From positions 1 to 64,000 of the forward strand of contig JAVRON010000124.1 of assembly GCA_032162705.1 (NCBI GenBank): DNA of 64,000 nucleotides, given 5' to 3'. Made by a program: the position numbers and the translations under genes. Each line of letters opens with the position of its first letter. The stretch's first letter is position 1. Origin of the DNA: QHXN01 sp032162705. Its GTDB lineage: Bacteria > Acidobacteriota > Blastocatellia > Pyrinomonadales > Pyrinomonadaceae. Shown here in pieces: positions 62,810 to 64,000 of the stretch. Under the pieces are notes generated by a model that saw only the letters and a list, made by a program, of their open reading frames with translations, was not told the origin of the DNA and did no database searches.

Positions 62810-63127
62810 CTGGTTTTGGTGCGAGCTGTTGGGGCGACTCGACTTTCGGCACGGCCAACAAGCCCTTCCCGGCCTCTCTCGATTTAGAGTTGATTGGGTT
62901 CCCTTTCGTCGAGGATGGACGCGCGCTGTGTTGCCTGTCAAGCGTCGCGACCGACACGACCGAGCACGCCGGTTTTCCGCGCCGGAGGGCGTACAACGAT
63001 GAGGCCGGAGGTAACATCCAAGCGCTTGTCTTATTAGCAGAAACGCCCCTCCCGGCGCGCTTCTTCACCCGGAAGGTTGTCAGAGAGGGACGTGTCGGCG
63101 TATCGTTTCAGCAGGAAAAATCAGACG
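62810..63127. other. Intergenic region without a supported gene
   Basis: 318 bases between the divergent thioesterase and M1-like genes. Long frames on both strands here lack ribosome sites and protein-like composition. No hairpin or repeat stands out. It probably holds the two divergent promoters. Confidence 0.5.
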
Positions 63128-64000
63128 ATGAAGAGACTTTTTAACTACACGCTTTTACTGCTCGTGTTGCTCGCGCTCGCTGGCAACGCGACGCTCTCGG
63201 CACAGCAGCGCGGCGGTGGACGCAGGACGCCCGCGCCGCCCAGGCCCGCGCCGGCCAAGCCGACTCCCAGTCCACAGCCGACGCCAACGCCCGCCGCGAC
63301 CATCGCCGAGACGCCGCTCCAGCCCGGCCAGCGCGCACGCTTCGACGTGAACAACTATCGCATCATCGCCGAACTCAATCCTACGCAGCACCTCCTGACC
63401 GCCAGCGCCGATGTCACGTTCACGCCGCTCGACAACACGCGCTCAGTGGTCTTCGAGCTGAACGGCTCGCTCAAGGTCGAGTCGGTCGAGCGCAACGGAA
63501 AGACTTTGACGAACGTCGTGCAGGATCAGGCGGGACTCGAAACCATCGGGCCCTTCGTCCGCATAGACCTCGGCGAAGTCCTCCCCGCCGGGCAGCCCGT
63601 CACGCTTCGGTTCCGCTGGAGCGGCGCGCTCGTCACGCCCGAGGGCGGGCCCCTCTTGACGAAGCGTCTGGCATATGTTGGCCCCGACATGTCTTACCTT
63701 CTGTACGCCGCGCGCTGGTTCCCCTTCCACGAGTACGCCGCCGACCGCGCGACCTCCGACATCACGATCAGCGTGCCCGCCGACTACAGCGTCGCGGGTT
63801 CGAGCGACGAGCCAGTCGCCGAAGTCTCCGGCGCGCAGTTCCTGCCGCCCGCCGCAGACACGGGAGCGCGCACCGCGCCCGCACGCACGACTGTGCAAAC
63901 GCCGGGTCTTCGCAGCTATCATTTCGTTACGCGCCAGCCCTCTCTCGTCGGCAGCTTTGCCGTCGGTCGCTTCATCACGCGCACGCTCAAGATGGGCGGC
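63128..64000 (+). CDS. M1-family peptidase, N-terminal part (cut by window end)
   Basis: 291 residues visible with no stop before the window ends. Signal peptide MKRLFNYTLLLLVLLALAG. A Pro/Thr-rich linker (27-60) precedes an M1-type N-terminal beta domain: FDVNNYRIIAELNPTQHLL, ASADVTFTPLDNTRSVVFEL, YAARWFPFHEYAADRATSDI and ISVPADYSVAGSSDEPVAEV. The zinc motif would lie beyond the edge, so whether it is active, unlike the M1-like protein at 42409, cannot be judged. AGGA lies about 13 bases before the ATG. Confidence 0.85.
   Translation, partial: MKRLFNYTLLLLVLLALAGNATLSAQQRGGGRRTPAPPRPAPAKPTPSPQPTPTPAATIAETPLQPGQRARFDVNNYRIIAELNPTQHLLTASADVTFTPLDNTRSVVFELNGSLKVESVERNGKTLTNVVQDQAGLETIGPFVRIDLGEVLPAGQPVTLRFRWSGALVTPEGGPLLTKRLAYVGPDMSYLLYAARWFPFHEYAADRATSDITISVPADYSVAGSSDEPVAEVSGAQFLPPAADTGARTAPARTTVQTPGLRSYHFVTRQPSLVGSFAVGRFITRTLKMGG

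Noticed and set aside
62797..63144. 115-codon plus-strand frame between the thioesterase and the M1 gene
   Set aside because: It has no ribosome site, overlaps the start of the M1 gene and shows irregular composition.

Overview
The window is GC-rich, densely coded bacterial chromosome. I infer an Acidobacteriota-like soil or sediment bacterium, perhaps class Blastocatellia. The reasons are the gene mix (many exported peptidases, an FG-GAP/Calx-beta/DUF4214 giant, CstA, membrane pyrophosphatase, several ECF sigma/anti-sigma pairs) and very frequent palindromic intergenic repeats built from 7-base units. No rRNA or tRNA gene, CRISPR array or replication origin was seen, so the placement is inference only.

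Layout. 0.3-7.5 kb: exported proteins (a beta-rich secreted protein, a trypsin-like/TPR protein, an M16 pair of one zinc-competent and one zinc-less subunit, and an amidohydrolase). 7.6-12.1 kb: a sulfate-type ABC transporter (ATPase, one permease, binding lipoprotein) interrupted by a four-helix-bundle gene between identical inverted repeats, then a divergent rhodanese lipoprotein whose reading frame crosses an in-frame TGA in a Cys-x-TGA motif, a probable selenoprotein. 12.1-21.1 kb: a large composite palindrome, an amino-acid permease, a saccharopine-dehydrogenase-like enzyme, CstA, membrane pyrophosphatase and BioY. 21.4-26.8 kb: two ECF sigma/anti-sigma modules on either side of a class I fructose-bisphosphate aldolase. 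27.2-29.6 kb: an AmmeMemoRadiSam radical SAM enzyme split by a 445-residue intein placed inside its CxxxCxxC cluster motif. 29.7-35.9 kb: envelope proteins, two glycosyltransferases and a dipeptidyl-peptidase III. 35.9-38.8 kb: an Fe-S operon (SufR-like regulator, Mrp/ApbC, A-type carrier, ferredoxin). 39-44.3 kb: a methyltransferase, a HEAT-repeat/cyclophilin fusion and an M1-like protein that has lost its zinc motif.

44.3-48.8 kb is a decayed, lower-GC island: an integrase fragment, a DUF5678 protein, a helicase fragment, an IS3-family element, a fragment of a secreted protein and a frameshifted DUF4214 pseudogene. 48.8-52.8 kb holds the intact FG-GAP/Calx-beta/DUF4214 giant. 53.8-55.5 kb is a peroxide-response cluster (perR, 2-Cys peroxiredoxin, thioredoxin-like) with a perfect Per box in front of perR. 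55.7-59.7 kb is a co-directional run in which an AT-richer pair (an unknown helical protein and a PIN-domain protein) sits between pepA and a short-chain reductase. 60-64 kb carries a TPR protein, an M48 peptidase, a DUF6508 protein, a hotdog thioesterase and the start of an M1-family peptidase cut by the window edge.

The main points for follow-up are the candidate selenocysteine rhodanese, the intein in the radical SAM motif, the family of period-7 palindromes (about 20 loci, several supplying the stop codon of the adjacent gene), the nested palindrome at 12.1-12.4 kb, and the PIN-protein pair.
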